Shown here: in pieces, positions 8,928-17,486 of the stretch
How the letters are laid out: each line of letters starts with the position of its first letter
How positions within the stretch are numbered: position 1 is the stretch's first letter
Assembly: GCA_016795425.1 (NCBI GenBank)
Contig: JAEUHG010000056.1
Coordinates: 1 to 33,498, forward strand
Reading direction: 5' to 3'
DNA from: Verrucomicrobiales bacterium
Lineage (GTDB): Bacteria; Verrucomicrobiota; Verrucomicrobiia; Limisphaerales; CAIMTB01
DNA: 33,498 bases
Translations under genes and position numbers: made by a program
The notes under the pieces: generated by a model
The model's database searches: none
What the model saw: the letters and a program-made list of their open reading frames with translations, nothing else
Told to the model about the DNA's origin: nothing

Positions 8928-9431
8928 TCAGGGGGGCGAGGGAGTATTTGGAGGCGGGGGCGGCCATTCCGCCTCGAGGGCATGCAACAGGAAGATCTCG
9001 AACTGTCCCGCCAACGTCATGATGACATAGAACGGGGCTTGTCCGGGCGCGGTGGCGGCAACTTCCTCCCGCAAATCCTCGGGCGATCCCAGGCGGGTCC
9101 AGGCGCCGACGCGGAGTTCGTTGAAGACGCGAAGGAGGGCATCGACCTCGGTGAGAGTGAGAGTGAGGCGCCAGGCCGACCCGGCGCGTAGCAGGGCTTC
9201 GCCTTCGGTGAGGCGGCTGGAGATCCAGGCGGCCAATTCGACGCGCTGTTCGCGCAGGGCGTCCCCGAGCAGGGTGGCGGCGTCGGCCATGCGTTCACCG
9301 CCGCTGCGCGACAGCGTCGGGGCTCCTTCGGGGCGCAGCGGGTAGAAGGAGAGCAACCGTTCCAGGAGGGTATATTCGCGGGCCCCCAACTCGAACACCA
9401 ACCGGTCCTCGATACGTTCGACGAGTTTCAT
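8928..9431 (-). CDS. ClpS-linked protein, DUF2017-like (tentative)
   Basis: A 167-residue soluble protein beginning MKLVERIEDRLVF, helical in character, with two Leu-rich blocks (TLLERLLSFYPL and LTEVDALLRVFNELR) and a Pro-rich C-terminus. Its ATG overlaps the clpS TGA in an ATGA, so the two are probably translationally coupled. A longer frame starting at 9578 lies inside clpS and is not credible. In actinobacteria DUF2017 proteins sit directly after clpS, which together with the layout of the sequence suggests this is a relative; I cannot confirm that by alignment. No catalytic motif is visible. Its placement between clpS and aat implies a role in the N-degron pathway, as inference. Confidence 0.75.
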   Translation of the reverse strand: MKLVERIEDRLVFELGAREYTLLERLLSFYPLRPEGAPTLSRSGGERMADAATLLGDALREQRVELAAWISSRLTEGEALLRAGSAWRLTLTLTEVDALLRVFNELRVGAWTRLGSPEDLREEVAATAPGQAPFYVIMTLAGQFEIFLLHALEAEWPPPPPNTPSPP

Positions 9432-9736
9432 CCCGCTTTTTCCATCGTGGCTTGCAGGTTGTAGGCCTGGAGCTGATGCACGTAATACTCGGCCTTCTCG
9501 AAGCCTTCGCGGGCGACCACACTGCGTCCCTTTTGATGAACCTCGAGCATGTGGACTTCCGCCTTCTGTTTGTTCCATCGAAACACCTTCATGAAGACGT
9601 GCGTGACATAGTCCATGAAGTTGACCGGGTCATTCCAGACAATCACCGCATACCCGGGATCCAGATTGTGTCCGGGTTGAGTGGCTTCTTGTGTGGGCTT
9701 CTCAGGCACCACGATTGGCTCCGCCGTCCCTGCCAT
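9428..9736 (-). CDS. clpS: ATP-dependent Clp protease adaptor ClpS
   Basis: A 102-residue protein with a disordered acidic/Pro-rich N-terminal tail, then YAVIVWNDPVNFMDYV, which matches the ClpS N-degron pocket (NDxxxxMxxV), and MLEVHQKGRSVV carrying the conserved His. It ends with the helix EKAEYYVHQLQAYNL. ClpS binds proteins with N-terminal Leu, Phe, Tyr or Trp and delivers them to ClpA(P). No clpA is in the window. It is followed by a coupled DUF2017-like gene and aat. The upstream PHP gene ends 74 bases before its start, so it may be first in its own unit. Confidence 0.97.
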   Translation of the reverse strand: MAGTAEPIVVPEKPTQEATQPGHNLDPGYAVIVWNDPVNFMDYVTHVFMKVFRWNKQKAEVHMLEVHQKGRSVVAREGFEKAEYYVHQLQAYNLQATMEKAG

Positions 9737-9810
9737 GCCTTGAACCTAGGACCTGCGGGACCGGCGAGCAAGGTGCGTCGAGTGCCGGAACTGGCGAGGT
9801 CCGCTCCGGA

Positions 9811-10632
9811 TCAGGGGGCGTCAACCCGCCCGTTCAACGGAAGCGCGGTTACGGCGCGCTTCTCGAAGCGCACGGTTTCGTCATAACCGCAGTCTCGCGC
9901 CAACTGAAGTGCGTCGGTGAAGTTCATCGCAACCTCGCCGGGCTGATGAGCGTCGGAGCCGAATGTCAGACGCACACCCCGCTTCCGGGCCAGCCGCAGA
10001 AAATTCGGGGCAGGATACATCTCCTTGCACTCCTTGCGGAGTCCGGCGGTGTTGATTTCGATCGCCACCCCATGCTGGGCGGCGGCGTGAAGAAAGGTGT
10101 CGAACAGCGGCGTGCAGTCCTCGGCGGGAACGAAGCAGAACTTTTTGGGCAGATCGGGATGGCCGATGGTCTGGAAGAGCCCGCTGGAGGCCGCGGCGGT
10201 GAGGCGGTCAAAATACTGTCTCCAAACATCAAACGCACGGCGGGATCGCCATTCTCCCAGGCGCTTGGGGTTGTCGATATCCCAACCCCCTTCGACGTAG
10301 TGCACTGAACCGATGAAATAATCCCAATCATGGCGGCCGGCGAGATCCTGGATCCAGGTTTCATAACCGGGCAGGTAGTCGACCTCCAACCCGGCGCGGA
10401 TGCGCAGCTGGGGATACGCTTGCCGGGCGGCGTCGATGGCGTCCAGGTATTCGCCGAGCTTCGATGCGTACATGCGCCAGTCATCGAAATCGTCGCTGGG
10501 CATGGGGTTGTGCTCGGAGATTCCGATTTCGGTCAGGCCCAATTCGACGGCGCGGCGGGCGAGGTCCATGGGCACCCCCACCGCGTGGTGGCAGAGGTGC
10601 GTGTGCATGTGATAATCGGGCGGCAACGACAC
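9811..10632 (-). CDS. PHP-family histidinol-phosphatase-like hydrolase
   Basis: The GTG at 10632 gives 273 residues starting VSLPPDYHMHTH, typical of the HisJ/HisK-type PHP phosphatases. Metal-ligand motifs are DYHMHTHLCHHA, ISEHNPMPSDDF, a central GLEVDYLPG, FIGSVHYVEG, TIGHPDL, and GSDAHQPGEV near the end. The family removes phosphate from histidinol phosphate, the penultimate step of histidine synthesis, although other PHP members act on other phosphoesters. A second GTG at 10716 has a good Shine-Dalgarno (GAAGGA, five-base spacing) but would add 28 low-complexity residues and would place the start on top of the divergent gene's start. No other his gene is nearby. Confidence 0.88.
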   Translation of the reverse strand: MSLPPDYHMHTHLCHHAVGVPMDLARRAVELGLTEIGISEHNPMPSDDFDDWRMYASKLGEYLDAIDAARQAYPQLRIRAGLEVDYLPGYETWIQDLAGRHDWDYFIGSVHYVEGGWDIDNPKRLGEWRSRRAFDVWRQYFDRLTAAASSGLFQTIGHPDLPKKFCFVPAEDCTPLFDTFLHAAAQHGVAIEINTAGLRKECKEMYPAPNFLRLARKRGVRLTFGSDAHQPGEVAMNFTDALQLARDCGYDETVRFEKRAVTALPLNGRVDAP

Positions 10633-10716
10633 GCGGGTAGCGTAAGGACCCGGTCGCACATGTCGAGGAGGGCGATTGCCACCCGACGCCGCGGAACGCA
10701 AGCTGGGGGTGTGCAC

Positions 10717-11316
10717 GTGCGTCCTTCAACCCGTCCCAACGCGCCCAGTTCCGGGGTACCCGGGGCGAAACTAATCCTTTGGCTGTCGTTGTTGCTGGGA
10801 TTGTCCGGTTGCGAGCGATCGGCGATTCCCGCGGCGGACAAGGTGACAACTGCACCCGCACCGGCGCCGATCGGATCGCAGCCTTGGCTGAATGACGGCA
10901 AACCGCAGACGGACCTTCCGCGAATCAAACTGTACCTCGGCGCCAAGGAACTGAACACGGAACTGGCCTTGACCACGGCGGCCATTCAGAAAGGCATGAT
11001 GTGGCGAACCAACGTGGCCGAAACCGAGGCCATGCTTTTTGTCTTCGCGCAACCGCACCAGACGGCGTTCTGGATGAAGAACGTCCCCATGAGCATCGAC
11101 GTGGCCTACATTGACCCGGAAGGGGCGATCCTTGAGATCCACCGGCTCGAACGCCAAAATACGAACCCGGTGCCCGCCAAGGCGTCGAATGTCCAGTTCG
11201 CGTTGGAGACCGCCGAGGGTTGGTTTCAGCGCAACGGCATTGGCCCGGGGGTGGTCATTCGGACCGACCGCGGTTCGCTGAAGGAGACCTTCTTCCGACC
11301 GTCCGGTGCTCGCTGA
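10717..11316 (+). CDS. DUF192 family lipoprotein
   Basis: The likely GTG at 10717 gives 199 residues and has GGGGGTG, a near-match to the anti-Shine-Dalgarno complement, five bases upstream; GTG at 10711 is an alternative. A basic n-region is followed by LILWLSLLLG and a lipobox LSGC, so the protein is probably lipidated. The body is a DUF192 domain: QKGMMWR, TEAMLFVF, HQTAFWMKNVPMSIDVAYID and NVQFALETAEGWF with a following GxGxV. The function of DUF192 is not established; members are secreted or periplasmic in many bacteria. It is transcribed towards hemL with a gap of 206 bases. Confidence 0.85.
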   Translation: MRPSTRPNAPSSGVPGAKLILWLSLLLGLSGCERSAIPAADKVTTAPAPAPIGSQPWLNDGKPQTDLPRIKLYLGAKELNTELALTTAAIQKGMMWRTNVAETEAMLFVFAQPHQTAFWMKNVPMSIDVAYIDPEGAILEIHRLERQNTNPVPAKASNVQFALETAEGWFQRNGIGPGVVIRTDRGSLKETFFRPSGAR

Positions 11317-11452
11317 ATCCAATCCTTGCTCAATGAATCGGTCCGTCCCACGTTGCGCCGCACGCTTGGCCATTGGGCCGCGGACTGTCCCAGCCCACAG
11401 CCACGCGACTGCGATCGAGGCGGGACATGGCCATCGGCGCGCCGTTCCCGAC

Positions 11453-11477
11453 TCAGGTGGGCCCTGCCGCGCTGCGA
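11453..11477 (+). repeat. 25-bp dispersed motif, copy 1
   Basis: The motif begins TCAGGTGGGCCCTG and ends GCGCTGCGA. Copy 2 at 27166-27190 differs at only two of 25 bases (CC against TT in the middle). Similarity extends upstream about 30 bases at lower level with a three-base gap. This copy lies 45 bases before hemL in the 206-base gap after the DUF192 gene. Confidence 0.7.
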
Positions 11478-11522
11478 AATGGTACACCCACACGCTCGCC
11501 GATGCTTGACCGTCGACTTTCC

Positions 11523-12833
11523 ATGAAACGAGACCGATCTGTTCAGCTCTTTGCCGAGGCCCTGAAAGTCATACCCGGCGGCGTCAATTCGCCAGTTCGG
11601 GCCTTTCGCGGCGTCGGTGGACAACCATTCTTTGCCCAGCGCGCTTCCGGGGCGCGGGTCTGGGACGTGGATGACAACGCTTATATCGACTACGTGGGGA
11701 CCTGGGGACCGGCCATCCACGGACACGCGTTTGCGCCGATCATCCGGGCGGTGCAAGAAACGGCGGAGCGCGGAACGAGTTTCGGAATTCCGAACCCGCT
11801 GGAGGTGGAACTCGCGAAGTTGGTGCTGGCATTCGTGCCGACGGCGGAAAAGGTGCGGTTCACGAACTCGGGCACCGAGGCGTGCATGTCGGCGATTCGG
11901 CTGGCCCGAGGGGCGACCGGACGCGACGTCATCGTCAAATTTGCCGGGTGTTATCATGGACACGCGGACTCGTTGCTGGTGAAGGCTGGATCCGGCGCGT
12001 TGACGCTGGGGAATCCGGATAGCGCGGGGGTTCCGGCGGATCTTGCGCGGCACACGCTGGTCCTGCCGTTCAACGAACCGGAAGCGCTGCGGGCGGCGTT
12101 CGCGGAACATGGTGCGCGCATTGCCGGCGTCATCGTGGAACCGGTGCCGGCGAACGCGGGCCTGTATCTTCCACGGCCGGGATACCTGGAATTGCTGCGT
12201 GAACTCACGGCCCAATCCGGATCCATCCTGATTCTCGACGAAGTGATGACCGGATTCCGACTGGCCCCTGGCGGAGCCCAAGAGGTGTTCGGAATACGTC
12301 CGGACCTTTCGACGTTTGGAAAGATCATTGGCGGCGGGCTGCCAGTGGGGGCGTTGGCCGGGCGGGCCGACCTCATGGATCTGTTGGCCCCGCTGGGACC
12401 GGTGTACCAAGCCGGTACGCTGAGTGGAAATCCGCTGGCGATGGCAGCGGGCATCGCCGCCCTCAAGGCGCTGCAGGACAGGGTCGCTTACCAACGACTC
12501 GAGCAGTTGGGTGCCGCGCTCGAATCGGGGCTGCGCCGCGCGGCGAAGCAGGCGGGAATCCCCGTGCAGCTGCAACGCATTGGCTCCCTGTTTTGCGGCT
12601 ACTTCACCTCGCAACCGGTATGGAATCTCGATGACGCGATGTCCTCGGACCGCGGGCGGTTTGCACAGTTCTTCCACGGCATGCTGGAACGCGGCATCTA
12701 CCTGGCTCCTTCGCAGTTCGAGGCGGGCTTTATTTCGACGGCCCACACGGAACAGGACATCGAGCAAACCATTCGGGCAGCGTCCGACACGCTGGGGGAC
12801 ATCCAGAGTGGACGCACCCGTCCGGTGGTCTGA
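11523..12833 (+). CDS. hemL: Glutamate-1-semialdehyde 2,1-aminomutase
   Basis: A 436-residue PLP enzyme of normal length. The start [20 protein letters not shown] and [12 protein letters not shown] are hallmarks of HemL. PLP Lys is Lys267 in [12 protein letters not shown], corresponding to the known catalytic Lys of the family; [35 protein letters not shown] and [13 protein letters not shown] are further signatures. HemL converts glutamate-1-semialdehyde to 5-aminolevulinate in the C5 pathway to haem. An upstream ATG at 11502 is in frame; neither start has a clear ribosome binding site. Downstream ruvX begins 18 bases later. Confidence 0.98.
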   Translation: MKRDRSVQLFAEALKVIPGGVNSPVRAFRGVGGQPFFAQRASGARVWDVDDNAYIDYVGTWGPAIHGHAFAPIIRAVQETAERGTSFGIPNPLEVELAKLVLAFVPTAEKVRFTNSGTEACMSAIRLARGATGRDVIVKFAGCYHGHADSLLVKAGSGALTLGNPDSAGVPADLARHTLVLPFNEPEALRAAFAEHGARIAGVIVEPVPANAGLYLPRPGYLELLRELTAQSGSILILDEVMTGFRLAPGGAQEVFGIRPDLSTFGKIIGGGLPVGALAGRADLMDLLAPLGPVYQAGTLSGNPLAMAAGIAALKALQDRVAYQRLEQLGAALESGLRRAAKQAGIPVQLQRIGSLFCGYFTSQPVWNLDDAMSSDRGRFAQFFHGMLERGIYLAPSQFEAGFISTAHTEQDIEQTIRAASDTLGDIQSGRTRPVV

Positions 12834-12851
12834 ATTTCCGCCGATACGATC

Positions 12852-13292
12852 ATGCGAATTCTTGCCTTGGACCACGGAACCGTCCGCATCGGTGCGGCAA
12901 TCAGCGACGAACTCGGCATGCTTGCGCATCCCCTGGAGTTCCTTCCGGCCGAACCGGTGGCGGCGCTTCTCGATCGCCTGAATTCCCTGATTCGCGAACG
13001 CGAGGTAGCACTGATCATCGTCGGGATGCCACGGAACATGGATGGTTCGTACGGACCATCCGCGCAAAAGGTGGAGGCGTTCGTACATCTCCTGCGCGAG
13101 ACGATCACCATTCCCGTCCGGACTTGGGACGAGCGCCTGACGACGCTGCAGGCGCATCGGATGCTCGCGGAATCGGGAAAACGCGAAAAGGACCGCCGCG
13201 GCAAGGTCGATTCATCGGCCGCCGCCGTGCTGCTCCAGAGTTACCTGGACGCCAACACCAACGGGACCGCGCCACTGGATGTCGGCACCTGA
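12852..13292 (+). CDS. ruvX: Putative pre-16S rRNA nuclease / RuvX (YqgF)
   Basis: A 146-residue RNase H-fold protein. It starts MRILALDHGTVRIGAAISD with the first catalytic Asp, has VGMPRNMDGSYG in the middle, WDERLTT with the second acid, and KVDSSAAAVLLQSYLD with the third. YqgF processes the 5' end of 16S rRNA and was also proposed as a Holliday-junction resolvase. The last 14 bases overlap the truA start, which implies coupled translation. Confidence 0.95.
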   Translation: MRILALDHGTVRIGAAISDELGMLAHPLEFLPAEPVAALLDRLNSLIREREVALIIVGMPRNMDGSYGPSAQKVEAFVHLLRETITIPVRTWDERLTTLQAHRMLAESGKREKDRRGKVDSSAAAVLLQSYLDANTNGTAPLDVGT

Positions 13293-14103
13293 CGCAGCTG
13301 CAAGGACCGTTCGAGGGCGCGTCGTCGTGGCCTACGACGGCAGCGCTTACCAGGGTTGGCAAACCCAGAAGACCGGCTGCGGGGTTCAGCAGGTGCTCGA
13401 GGCCGCCCTGAAGAGGATCTTCCCGGGAGTCGGCCCGGTGCATGGGTCGAGTCGCACCGACACGGGCGTGCATGCCCAAGGGTTGGTGGCGCATTTCGAT
13501 GTACCCATTGAGGAATGGCGAATGACCTCCCGCAAACTGGTGCTGGCGGTCAACGCCCATCTCCCGGACGACGTTCGCATCATGCGCGCCGCGCGGGCCT
13601 CCCCGACCTTCCACGCACGGTTCGACGCGGCGGGAAAGGAGTATCGGTACCAGATCTGGAACGCCCCGGCCCACCATCCCCTTCTCCGCCGTACAAGCTG
13701 GCACGTCCCGCGCCCCCTTGAGGTGAAGCTCATGAGAGAAGCCGCCAGCCGGTTGGTCGGCACACATGATTTCCGCGCCTTCACCAACAATCCCGGCTAT
13801 GCGCGCTCCGATTGCACGCGCACCTTGTCTGCCTGCCGGGTGAGTCGGCGGGGACCTTTGATCACGGTGTCGATAGAGGGCGATGGCTTCCTCTACAAAA
13901 TGTGCCGAAACATCGCCGGCACGCTCGTGCAAGCCGGCTTGGGAAAGCTCTCGCCGACGGACATCGACGGAATCCTGGCGCAACGCGATCGGCGCGTTGC
14001 CGGAATGACGGCGCCGGCCCACGGCCTGGTACTCTGGCGCGTGCGCTACGGAAAGAAGTCCTCCCAGATTCACCTCGATTCCACGGAGGACACTGATGAA
14101 TAG
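13279..14103 (+). CDS. truA: tRNA pseudouridine(38-40) synthase
   Basis: A 274-residue protein with the TruA motifs VAYDGSAYQGWQTQ, catalytic Asp61 in SSRTDTGVHA, FHARFDAAGKEYRY, GTHDFRAFTN and FLYKMCRNIAGTLV. TruA makes pseudouridine at positions 38-40 of the tRNA anticodon arm. It overlaps ruvX by 14 bases and trmL by 8, so the three are one operon. A short N-terminal extension of about a dozen residues precedes the conserved core. Confidence 0.97.
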   Translation: MSAPDAAARTVRGRVVVAYDGSAYQGWQTQKTGCGVQQVLEAALKRIFPGVGPVHGSSRTDTGVHAQGLVAHFDVPIEEWRMTSRKLVLAVNAHLPDDVRIMRAARASPTFHARFDAAGKEYRYQIWNAPAHHPLLRRTSWHVPRPLEVKLMREAASRLVGTHDFRAFTNNPGYARSDCTRTLSACRVSRRGPLITVSIEGDGFLYKMCRNIAGTLVQAGLGKLSPTDIDGILAQRDRRVAGMTAPAHGLVLWRVRYGKKSSQIHLDSTEDTDE

Positions 14104-14590
14104 CGAGCCAACCCAGGTGCCGATGCGCCCGGTCCTCAACATCGTGTTGCTCGAACCGGAGATTCCGCCCAACACCGGCAACGTGGCTCGGCTTTGCGCC
14201 GCCACTCGGTCCGCCCTGCATTTGATCGAACCACTGGGATTCAAGTTGGACGACACCACCTTGCGACGGGCTGGCATGGATTATTGGCGGCACGTGGTGT
14301 GGCGGCGCTGGGCGCATTGGCAGGCGTTCGCCGCGGCCTTGCCGAGCGACGCGCGGCTGTGGTTCGTCGAGGGTGGCGGACCCTTGCGCTACGACCAGGC
14401 ACCATTCTCGGTGGGAGACTACTTGGTGTTTGGGCGGGAAACCGCGGGATTGCCCTTGGCGTTGCTCGAATCCGCCCGGGACCGATGGCTGCACATCCCG
14501 ATGGCCCACCCTGAGGCCCGCTCGCTCAATCTGTCGAATTGCGTGGCCTTGGTGGCGTACGAAGCGCTGCGACAACTGGGATATCCTTGA
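14096..14590 (+). CDS. trmL: tRNA (cytidine/uridine-34 2'-O)-methyltransferase
   Basis: A 164-residue SPOUT methyltransferase. LNIVLLEPEIPPNTGNVARLC at the N-terminus, LIEPLGFKLDD, the trefoil-knot motifs VFGRETAGLP and HIPMAHPEARSLNLSN, and CVALVAYEALRQ at the end match TrmL (YibK). It methylates the wobble ribose of tRNA-Leu isoacceptors. The start overlaps truA. Both enzymes of this pair modify the tRNA anticodon arm, and a tRNA-Leu(CAA), a TrmL substrate type in E. coli, is encoded at 22349. Confidence 0.95.
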   Translation: MNSEPTQVPMRPVLNIVLLEPEIPPNTGNVARLCAATRSALHLIEPLGFKLDDTTLRRAGMDYWRHVVWRRWAHWQAFAAALPSDARLWFVEGGGPLRYDQAPFSVGDYLVFGRETAGLPLALLESARDRWLHIPMAHPEARSLNLSNCVALVAYEALRQLGYP

Positions 14591-14714
14591 GGGAAGGTGG
14601 AAAGGGGAAGGGCCAAGAGTGAAGTGGCTATTGGGCCCAAGCTCAGGTGCACCCAAAAGAGCCAAGGAAGACTCCGACCCGCACACGGCCCCCGCCCTCC
14701 CCGCTTCCCCACCC
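14591..14714. other. Convergent 3' region with two opposed G-rich tracts
   Basis: Between the converging trmL and ABC permease genes. Plus-strand 14591-14612, directly after the trmL stop, is all purine except one T and two C, with G3, G2, G2, G4, G3 runs. Minus-strand 14714-14689, 14 bases past the permease stop, has G3, G4, G4, G3, G5 runs with loops of one to four bases, a strong G-quadruplex pattern. The two are loosely inverted copies sharing GGTGG-A-rich-GGGGA. A weak hairpin around 14625-14663 may add a terminator; no U-run was found. Confidence 0.5.
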
Positions 14715-14727
14715 ACTCTTACCATTC

Positions 14728-15702
14728 CTACCCACTTCGACGGGCGCCGCGGACCTGGCGCCAGCGATCCAAGCCGACGGCGAGGACGATGACGATGCCG
14801 ATGATGATCTCCTGCATGTAGGTGGGCCACCCCATCTGGTTGGATCCGTTGCGCAGGACCGCCATCATCAGCGCGCCAATCATGGAACCCGCGATGCTGC
14901 CGGTCCCTCCGCTCAGGCTGGCCCCTCCGATCACCACGGCGGCGATGATGTCGAGTTCCAAGCCGATCGCGACCGATGGGTCGCCCTGGGTCAGGCGCGA
15001 GAATTGCATCAGACCGGAGAGTCCGAAGAAGAGTCCGGCCAGTGAATAAATACCGATCTTCTGGAGTGGCACGCGAATACCGCAGAGGCGCGCGGTGGAT
15101 TCATTGGAGCCAATGGCGAAGATGTAGCGCCCGAAGACGGTCTGGCGAAGCACCACCGCCATCAAGACCGCCAGCCCGATGGCGACCCAGACGCCAATGG
15201 GCAACGGGAACAACTCCTGCGGCTTCGTGAGGGCCATCAGGCGATTCACCGGATTGTCCGGAGGATTCACGGTCTGGTTGTTACCCATCCACTTCGCCGC
15301 TCCCCGGACAATTCCCATCATTCCCAGAGTGACAATGAACGGCATCATCCGAAACACCGCCACGGTGGTGCCGTTGATAAATCCAATCAGGCTGCCGACC
15401 AGAACGGTAAGAACGACAACCGCAGCCGGTGGCACGCCGGCGAGCACAAGGCGCGCGGCAAGCACGCTGGTCAGCGCCACCACGGAACCCACACTGAGGT
15501 CGATGCCGCCGCTGACAATGATGAGGGTCATTCCCAGGGCTCCAATCGCCACGATCACCGTCTGGGTCAAAACGATCTTGAAATTGCCACCGGTCAGAAA
15601 AAACGGCCGGACCTCGTCGCTCAACGAGAACAACCCGACGACAAAAAGCAGCCCGAGCAACGGGCCCATCGCCGACAAAACCTTGGAGATTCGAGGATTC
15701 AT
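14728..15702 (-). CDS. Ribose-type sugar ABC transporter permease
   Basis: A 324-residue inner-membrane permease with eight to ten hydrophobic helices. It contains GALGMTLIIVSGGIDLSVGS, the signature of the RbsC/XylH/AraH group, then IATxG-like PFIVTLGMMGIVRGAA, FAIGSNESTARLCGI and VVIGGASLSGGTGS. It should form the channel of a sugar importer with the ATPase encoded 21 bases upstream. No binding-protein gene is beside them, so substrate cannot be inferred. Ends convergent with trmL. Confidence 0.93.
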   Translation of the reverse strand: MNPRISKVLSAMGPLLGLLFVVGLFSLSDEVRPFFLTGGNFKIVLTQTVIVAIGALGMTLIIVSGGIDLSVGSVVALTSVLAARLVLAGVPPAAVVVLTVLVGSLIGFINGTTVAVFRMMPFIVTLGMMGIVRGAAKWMGNNQTVNPPDNPVNRLMALTKPQELFPLPIGVWVAIGLAVLMAVVLRQTVFGRYIFAIGSNESTARLCGIRVPLQKIGIYSLAGLFFGLSGLMQFSRLTQGDPSVAIGLELDIIAAVVIGGASLSGGTGSIAGSMIGALMMAVLRNGSNQMGWPTYMQEIIIGIVIVLAVGLDRWRQVRGARRSG

Positions 15703-15723
15703 GAAACATCAACCAACCCATCG

Positions 15724-17220
15724 TCAGCCAGTCGGCGCCTGCCCCACCGCGGCGGCCATGATCGAGTGCTCCGTCCATTCCCGGGCCGGTCGGACGCTCA
15801 CGAGATGGCCACGGCACATTACCCCAATCGTGTCACAAACACCGAGAAGTTCGGGCAGATAGGAACTGACGAAAACCACCGCGCGCCCCTGGACCGCCAG
15901 GTCCCCGATCAAACGATAGATCTGGGCCTTGCTCCCCACATCGATGCCACGCGTCGGTTCGTCGAGCAGCAGAATCTTGGCGTCGTGATGCAAGAGACGG
16001 CCGACCGCGATCTTCTGTTGATTGCCGCCGGACAACTCGCCAATCGCTTGTTCCGGTCCCTGAGCGCGGACATCCAACTTCTCCATCCACTGGCGAGTGA
16101 CGTTCTGTTGCCGTCGGTCGTTGACCATTCCAAAACGCGACACCGGCCCGAGTCGGGTCAACGTCAGGTTGTCCGCCAGGCTGCGTCCTAGAAGCAACCC
16201 CTCTTCCTTGCGATCTTCGCTCAACAAACCGATGCCCTGCGCCAACCGCCGGGTCGGTCCCAGGAAGTCGGAGGACTGACCGCCAACCACCACCTCACCG
16301 GCGCGCGGTTCGTCGAGTCCGAAGAGCACCCGCAGTGTCTCTGTCCGACCGGAGCCCACCAGGCCGGCGATGCCGAGGATTTCGCCTTCGCGAAGCGTGA
16401 AGCTGACCGAGGACGGTTTTTGGCGACCGGCGATGCGGCGCAATTCGAGCACCGGCCTGCCAAGAGTATGCTCCTTTCGGGGATAGATCTCGGTGACCTC
16501 GCGGCCGACCATCAGCCGGATGATTCCACCCAAGTCGGCGTCGCTCATTCGTCCACATCCAACCGATTCACCGTCCCGCAGCACCGTAAAGCGGTCGCAG
16601 ATGGCCTGGCACTCCTCAAGGAAATGGCTGATGTAGATGACACTGACCCCGCGTTCACGGAGTCGACGGACCACGGCGAACAGGTTTTCGGCATCCCGCT
16701 GGGTAAGGCTGCTGGTGGGTTCGTCGAGGATGAGAACTCGCGGTTGCCGTACCAGGGCCCGTGCGATTTCGACCACCTGCTGGACGGCGATGGAGCAACG
16801 GCCAGCCGGAAGGTCGAGGGAAAGGTCGGCATGGTGCAACTCCGCCAGGGCATCCCGGGCCAACTGCCGTCGTTTGGAGCGGTTGAGCCATCCGAACCGC
16901 GCCGGCTCGTTTCCCAGAAGGAGATTCTCCTCGATGCTGAGATCCGGGGCGAGCGTGAGTTCCTGATAGATCATCTCGATCCCACAGGCCCTGGCGTGCT
17001 GCGGATTCTCGGGAATGAACTGGGCGCCATCGAGTTGGATATCGCCAGCATCCGGTCGATAGGCGCCGCTGAGAATCTTCATCAGCGTGCTCTTGCCGGC
17101 GCCGTTTTCGCCGATCAAGGCGAGCACTTCACCGGGAGCGACCTCAAGGGAAACACCGCGCAAGGCGCGGGTGGCACCGAAACGCTTCTCGACCTGCCGC
17201 ATGACCAAACGCGGATTCAT
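15724..17220 (-). CDS. Sugar ABC transporter ATPase, RbsA type (two ABC domains)
   Basis: A 498-residue tandem ATPase. The first half has Walker A GENGAGKST (residues 37-45), a degenerate signature (IAVQQVVEIARAL) and Walker B VLILDEPTSSLT. The second half has the degenerate Walker A GLVGSGRTET, a canonical LSGGNQQKIAVGRLL signature and ILLLDEPTRGIDVG. This pairing, including degenerate sites, is normal for RbsA/MglA/XylG. It powers uptake of a monosaccharide with the permease downstream. The periplasmic binding protein is missing on both sides; 266 bases of non-coding DNA precede it. Confidence 0.95.
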   Translation of the reverse strand: MNPRLVMRQVEKRFGATRALRGVSLEVAPGEVLALIGENGAGKSTLMKILSGAYRPDAGDIQLDGAQFIPENPQHARACGIEMIYQELTLAPDLSIEENLLLGNEPARFGWLNRSKRRQLARDALAELHHADLSLDLPAGRCSIAVQQVVEIARALVRQPRVLILDEPTSSLTQRDAENLFAVVRRLRERGVSVIYISHFLEECQAICDRFTVLRDGESVGCGRMSDADLGGIIRLMVGREVTEIYPRKEHTLGRPVLELRRIAGRQKPSSVSFTLREGEILGIAGLVGSGRTETLRVLFGLDEPRAGEVVVGGQSSDFLGPTRRLAQGIGLLSEDRKEEGLLLGRSLADNLTLTRLGPVSRFGMVNDRRQQNVTRQWMEKLDVRAQGPEQAIGELSGGNQQKIAVGRLLHHDAKILLLDEPTRGIDVGSKAQIYRLIGDLAVQGRAVVFVSSYLPELLGVCDTIGVMCRGHLVSVRPAREWTEHSIMAAAVGQAPTG

Positions 17221-17486
17221 TGATGCGACTCCGGGTCCGGGTTGATCCTCGAACGTCCGGGGGACGACGAAACGAGAGCACGCCGAAATGACAGGAGACG
17301 CTGGACCCCCTCCAAAAAGCGGAAGAGTCCCTCAGGGTCAAGCCTTGGGGGAAAGTAAATGCGACGGACGCCGAGGTCCGGGTGGCTTTCCGAGTCTTCG
17401 GGTAAATGCGTTCGAACCGAAGGCCGGCTCCCCCGTGTCGGCGCCCCAGGAGGTTCCCCGACATCCCGCGCGACAGGGCAACCGGG

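Noticed and set aside
7611..9191. 526-codon plus-strand frame
   Set aside because: Opposite the permease, aat and the DUF2017-like gene, and crosses three real gene boundaries.
11226..13157. 643-codon open frame on the minus strand
   Set aside because: It runs opposite hemL and ruvX, which have clear family motifs. Its Arg/Gln-rich composition is that of an antisense frame in GC-rich DNA.
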